Positions 5,936 through 8,337 of a DNA stretch of 8,337 nt are shown in pieces. This DNA is from an uncultured Spartobacteria bacterium (lineage in GTDB: Bacteria; Verrucomicrobiota; Verrucomicrobiae; Chthoniobacterales; UBA6821): assembly GCA_903919105.1 (NCBI GenBank), contig CAIXGT010000152.1, forward strand, positions 1 through 8,337, written 5' to 3'. The translations under genes were made by a program, and so were the position numbers. The notes beneath the pieces are model-generated. The model did no database searches, was not told the origin of the DNA, and worked only from the letters and a program-made list of their open reading frames with translations. Position 1 is the stretch's first letter. Every line of letters starts with the position of its first letter.

Positions 5936-6272
5936 CTAGAGCATTTTTGATTTATTCTGACGCATTTGCAGTAAGACAGAAATGTTTCACGCGGAGGCGC
6001 GGAGAACGCGGTGGATAGAGATAAAATCATTACGTCCGATTTCAGTGAATGAGTGGGGGCTAATCATCACTATCCAATTTCATTAGAAAAAACTCTGCGT
6101 TCTCCGCGCCTCCGCGTGAACCTTTGTATTTTCAACGACTCTGATGATTTTACGGGAACGACAAATTAAATAGATAATGCTCTAGCCGGACGGAATATAT
6201 CGCTCAGCCGTTACGGCTGCGGGAGAATCATTTTAATTTTCCTTGCGTTAGAATAAATCAAAAATGCTCTAG
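5936..6272. mobile_element. MITE-like composite palindromic element (non-coding)
   Basis: The left end (5936-5958) and right end (6250-6272) are perfect inverted copies over 23 bp, starting CTAGAGCATTTTTG. With one further mismatch the match extends to about 29 bp. A third, diverged copy of the same end, in the orientation of the right end, finishes with AATGCTCTAG at 6176-6185, defining an inner unit of 250 bp and an extra 87-bp segment. That segment contains hairpin CAGCCG-TTA-CGGCTG (6205-6219). Inside the inner unit lies a second perfect 24-bp inverted repeat (5986-6009 with 6097-6120). No ORF of useful size is present, so it would need a transposase in trans. Unambiguous target duplications are not seen; the palindromic CTAG at each tip could be target, duplication or element end. 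The right tip contains the stop codon of the glycosyltransferase gene. Confidence 0.7.
5986..6120. repeat. Nested 24-bp inverted repeat, GC-rich
   Basis: TTCACGCGGAGGCGCGGAG (start of the arm 5986-6009) is perfectly mirrored by 6097-6120. The inner arms TGGATAG (6012-6018) and CTATCCA (6070-6076) extend the fold, leaving a loop of about 50 nt. From memory, similar 'CGCGGAGGCGCGGAGAACGC'-style repeats are common between genes in several environmental bacterial lineages. As RNA this would form a very stable stem and could act as a bidirectional transcription stop for the two convergent genes. Confidence 0.75.
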
Positions 6273-7861
6273 GGACGCGCGTTTTCGGGTTTGTAGGATT
6301 TTCCGATCAAGAGAAAGAGGGGGCTTCGGGTGCCGGGTACCAGCACGGGATGTTGTGTTGAAAACTCTGAGAAGAGATCCTGAGAGCAGTTAGAAATACG
6401 CGGCCATGCTGCCAGGAGTGCTGTCTTTCCAGCCCAAGCCGTATCATTGATCCAAGGGAATCGGCTGCGGCCGTGATCCGGAAGCCAGAGTTGCGGCTCC
6501 AGTGTCGGGGCATAGAAGGACATCACGCCGGTCAACTGATACGTGGAGAGACAGATGAAATCAGCCCCCGACGAGCGGAAGTTTTCCTCGATCGTACGGG
6601 CGACGGCCTCGGGCCCGAGGAATTCCTCGATCCGTGTCTGGAAATCGGACAATCCCTGCTTTACCGGAGCCTCCAGCTTAGACATGCCGGGGATCTTCTC
6701 CAGGAGGGAAAGGTCGGGAGCGAAGTTCCTGACGGAGAACGGTGAATCCTTGGGAAGAAGTAGGTTGGAGACACCGATCACGGCGCCGATGTCGGCGATG
6801 AGCAGGATGATGATGGATGCCTTCCTCCATCCTGCTCCATAGTTCTCCCAATCCCCGGCAACCATCACCAGAGCCGTGATGAAAGCGGCCATGGGCCAGT
6901 TTGCCTCAATATGGGCCTTGGCCGCGGAGTATGCGAAGAAGAGCACCACGGTCCAGAAAAAGACCCCTAGAAAGCGGAAGCGCGGATCCGTCATGCGCGT
7001 CAGAGCTGTGCGGAAACAGAGAAGCCCCAGAATCGGTGAGACTAGGACAACAAGGAAAGCGCTGTAGTCGCCGAGGTTCTGGAAATTGATTAATGAGGGA
7101 TGCTCGTTTCTGAATCCATGGTGGAGCTGATGGGTGAACGAGACCCAGTCATGGCGGCTGTTCCACCAGAGCACGGGCAGGAAGATCAGCAGAGAGAGAA
7201 GTCCTGCCATCGTGATGCCTGCGAGGAGTTGACGCCGCCTGCCAGGACTGAAAATCCAGAGAATCAGGAGAGCGCCATAATACAGCACCATGGTGTATTT
7301 GGAGAGCATTCCGATGCCTGCTGCTGTGCCTGCAGCAACCCACCATCCCATGCCGCCTCCCTCACGATATCCCCGCCAGGCAAAGAGAACTGCGAAGGCC
7401 CAGGAAGGAACTAGGAATGTGTCCGGCGTCATCAGCAGTGCATTCCCCGCAAAGATCGGAGCCAGAAGCAGGAGGATGCCCGCGCGGTTTCCTGCCGCCT
7501 GGCCGAAGAGATCCTTTCCCAGCTCCCGTCCTGCAAGGGAAAGGAGAATGCCGGAAAGGATAGCCCAGAAACGGACTGCCAACGTTGTGTGGCCTAAAAA
7601 CATTCGCGCCGAGTCGATCAGCCATGCGGTGAGGGGGGGATGGTCGAAGTAGCAGGCTTGGGGATGGCATGACCATTCCCAGTAGTAGCACTCGTCAAAA
7701 ATGAGACCCAATTTGCAGGCGGCAATGACCTTCCAGAAGGTAACCAGAGCGAGGACTCCCCAGAACCATCGGGTGGAGCTAAGCCAAGACACGGGCTGAG
7801 TGAGCGGGGTCAAAGAGGCGGAGGCAGAGGCAGAATTAGGATAGAGGGAGGATTCGGACAT
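6269..7861 (-). CDS. ArnT/PMT-like integral membrane glycosyltransferase (GT-C fold)
   Basis: 530 residues. The N-terminus is Ser/Ala-rich and cytoplasmic-looking, followed by about ten membrane segments (roughly 31-51, 95-112, 126-145, 148-162, 172-187, 190-205, 212-232, 266-284, 298-315, 322-366) and a soluble C-terminal part from about 370. GT-C hallmarks are the acidic pair Asp56-Glu57 in the first extracytoplasmic loop (IFDECYYWEWS), FDHPPLTAWLI (72-82), MTPDTF (144-149) and KAHIEANWP (315-323). These match the PMT_2/ArnT group, which moves sugars from polyprenyl-phosphate carriers to lipid A, glycans or proteins on the outer face of the membrane; donor and acceptor are unknown here. AAGAGG five bases before the ATG is a fair ribosome-binding site. 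The stop TAG lies within the terminal CTAG of the adjacent repeat element, so the insertion may have reset the C-terminus. It is convergent with the substrate-binding gene and divergent from nusA. Confidence 0.88.
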   Translation of the reverse strand: MSESSLYPNSASASASLTPLTQPVSWLSSTRWFWGVLALVTFWKVIAACKLGLIFDECYYWEWSCHPQACYFDHPPLTAWLIDSARMFLGHTTLAVRFWAILSGILLSLAGRELGKDLFGQAAGNRAGILLLLAPIFAGNALLMTPDTFLVPSWAFAVLFAWRGYREGGGMGWWVAAGTAAGIGMLSKYTMVLYYGALLILWIFSPGRRRQLLAGITMAGLLSLLIFLPVLWWNSRHDWVSFTHQLHHGFRNEHPSLINFQNLGDYSAFLVVLVSPILGLLCFRTALTRMTDPRFRFLGVFFWTVVLFFAYSAAKAHIEANWPMAAFITALVMVAGDWENYGAGWRKASIIILLIADIGAVIGVSNLLLPKDSPFSVRNFAPDLSLLEKIPGMSKLEAPVKQGLSDFQTRIEEFLGPEAVARTIEENFRSSGADFICLSTYQLTGVMSFYAPTLEPQLWLPDHGRSRFPWINDTAWAGKTALLAAWPRISNCSQDLFSEFSTQHPVLVPGTRSPLFLLIGKSYKPENARP

Positions 7862-7940
7862 AAAAACCTCTTAAATTTGTGGCGGAGGATGGAGTCGGTG
7901 ATCTGTTAGGTCAAAGACAATGTTGAGAAAGTCTATGAGA

Positions 7941-8111
7941 CTGAAGGCTGTTAGACTGTTAGGACAGATGGGGAGGAGGAGGGCTATAGAAAATGAGAAA
8001 AGTAATTTAAAATCGGAGGTCAGGAGTAGGGAGGCCGATCTCTGGCGGGCAATTTCTCTCCTCTCATCTCTGACTTTTTTCGATTCTTGCTAACAGTCTA
8101 AAAGTCTTCAG
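7941..8111. repeat. Inverted pair of short oligomer repeats (CTGTTAG type)
   Basis: Arm 7941-7963 reads CTGAAGG, CTGTTAGA, CTGTTAGG. The reverse complement of 8089-8111 reads CTGAAGA, CTTTTAGA, CTGTTAGC: 20 of 23 positions match, with TTAGACTGTTAG exact (7951-7962 against 8090-8101). Another CTGTTAGG lies at 7903-7910. The units are degenerate 7- to 8-mers, like short tandemly repeated sequences in some bacterial intergenic regions. Confidence 0.65.
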
Positions 8112-8146
8112 CCTAAAAACCTTTTCGCTGTTCTTTCAGTTGACCC

Positions 8147-8160
8147 TAAGGAGGAGATCC
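8147..8160 (+). promoter_or_regulatory. Near-complete anti-Shine-Dalgarno complement without a nearby AUG
   Basis: TAAGGAGGAGATCC matches 13 of 14 positions of TAAGGAGGTGATCC, the reverse complement of the usual 16S rRNA 3' end. No ATG, GTG or TTG lies at the proper distance. CTG at 8160 (5-nt spacing) would give a 27-residue reading frame ending at 8243, overlapping the nusA start. ATA at 8164 (9-nt spacing) is in frame with nusA. The next in-frame ATG codons are at 8212 and 8233. Confidence 0.55.
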
Positions 8161-8232
8161 TGCATAATCACCCACCCCCGACTTGCTGTTTTGGAATACT
8201 TCCAGACCAGTATGTTGGGAATTTCTATTGCC

Positions 8233-8337
8233 ATGAACTCTGAATTTATTGCCATGCTCGATTACCTTGAGCGTGAAAAAGGTATCAAGCGCGAGATCCT
8301 CATCGAAGCCATCTCCTCGGCTCTTGTGGCCGCATCG
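8233..8337 (+). CDS. nusA: Transcription termination/antitermination factor NusA, N-terminal fragment
   Basis: The 35 residues before the right edge, MNSEFIAMLDYLEREKGIKR followed by EILIEAISSALVAAS, match the conserved NusA N-terminal RNA-polymerase-binding helices (compare E. coli MNKEILAVVEAVSNEKALPR). NusA binds RNA polymerase and modulates pausing, hairpin-dependent termination and antitermination. The ATG at 8233 is chosen because NusA homology begins there; an in-frame ATG at 8212 would add seven residues (MLGISIA), and rare-codon starts near 8164 are possible. No clear SD lies just before 8233. rimP, often directly upstream of nusA in other bacteria, is absent; a divergent glycosyltransferase is there instead. 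The S1, KH and acidic domains lie beyond the window. Confidence 0.8.
   Translation, partial: MNSEFIAMLDYLEREKGIKREILIEAISSALVAAS

Larger units (their letters stand above)
7862..8232. other. Divergent intergenic region between glycosyltransferase and nusA
   Basis: These 371 bp hold no recognised gene. Reading the minus strand, TTTAAA and TATAGC with 17 bp between (around 7985-8013) form a possible weak promoter for the glycosyltransferase. Contents are a purine-rich tract (7970-7983), an inverted pair of 23-bp oligomer repeats (7941-7963 and 8089-8111), and a strong Shine-Dalgarno-like stretch (8147-8160). The frame of nusA is open upstream to the stop at 8071-8073, which leaves its start somewhat ambiguous. 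Confidence 0.45.

Noticed and set aside
5936..6272. Complete insertion sequence
   Set aside because: No transposase-sized reading frame exists between the terminal repeats, so only a non-autonomous element can be supported.
7903..8111. CRISPR-like array
   Set aside because: Units are 7-8 bp, degenerate and in both orientations, with no regular spacers and no cas genes.

Overview
The window comes from a bacterial chromosome of moderate GC content. The gene set is mostly housekeeping: glucose-6-phosphate dehydrogenase, serine hydroxymethyltransferase, NuoA, NusA and tRNA-Ser. A Lys/Pro/Ala-rich linker-histone-like protein, the style of NuoA and NusA, and intergenic spaces packed with palindromes suggest the Verrucomicrobiota or a close PVC relative. 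That placement is inferred from protein style, not from a search.

Layout. Positions 1-1144 (minus) hold zwf, cut by the left edge. Positions 1145-1392 are a spacer with several hairpins, flanked by a 17-bp inverted repeat. Positions 1393-3117 (minus) are one continuous gene that joins a low-molecular-weight phosphatase domain to a complete serine hydroxymethyltransferase. A 228-bp divergent promoter region follows. Then on the plus strand come a 180-aa histone-H1-like protein (3346-3888), a solitary nuoA (3901-4293) and tRNA-Ser(CGA) (4364-4455). Positions 4456-4789 are gene-free and hairpin-rich, and carry a second copy of the tRNA 3' end. Positions 4790-5923 encode a lipoprotein substrate-binding protein of the branched-chain amino acid ABC family. 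Positions 5936-6272 look like a non-autonomous mobile element (MITE-like) with 23-bp perfect terminal inverted repeats and a nested 24-bp inverted repeat. Its right end supplies the stop codon of the next gene, a minus-strand ArnT/PMT-like membrane glycosyltransferase (6269-7861). Positions 7862-8232 are a divergent spacer with inverted oligomer repeats and a striking Shine-Dalgarno-like sequence lacking a nearby AUG. nusA begins at 8233 and runs off the right edge.

How the genes relate. GlyA supplies one-carbon units and Zwf supplies NADPH; they lie on the same strand but are separated by a palindromic spacer. The phosphatase-SHMT gene and the histone-like gene are divergent and share a promoter region. 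nuoA sits 12 bp after the histone-like gene and may be co-transcribed with it, although the remaining nuo genes are not here. The substrate-binding protein and the glycosyltransferase are convergent and have no partner genes in view.

The most interesting points are the phosphatase-SHMT fusion, the linker-histone-like protein next to nuoA, the composite element at 5936-6272, the duplicated tRNA-Ser 3' end, and the near-complete anti-SD complement upstream of nusA. No defence system, CRISPR array, transposase or integrase is visible.
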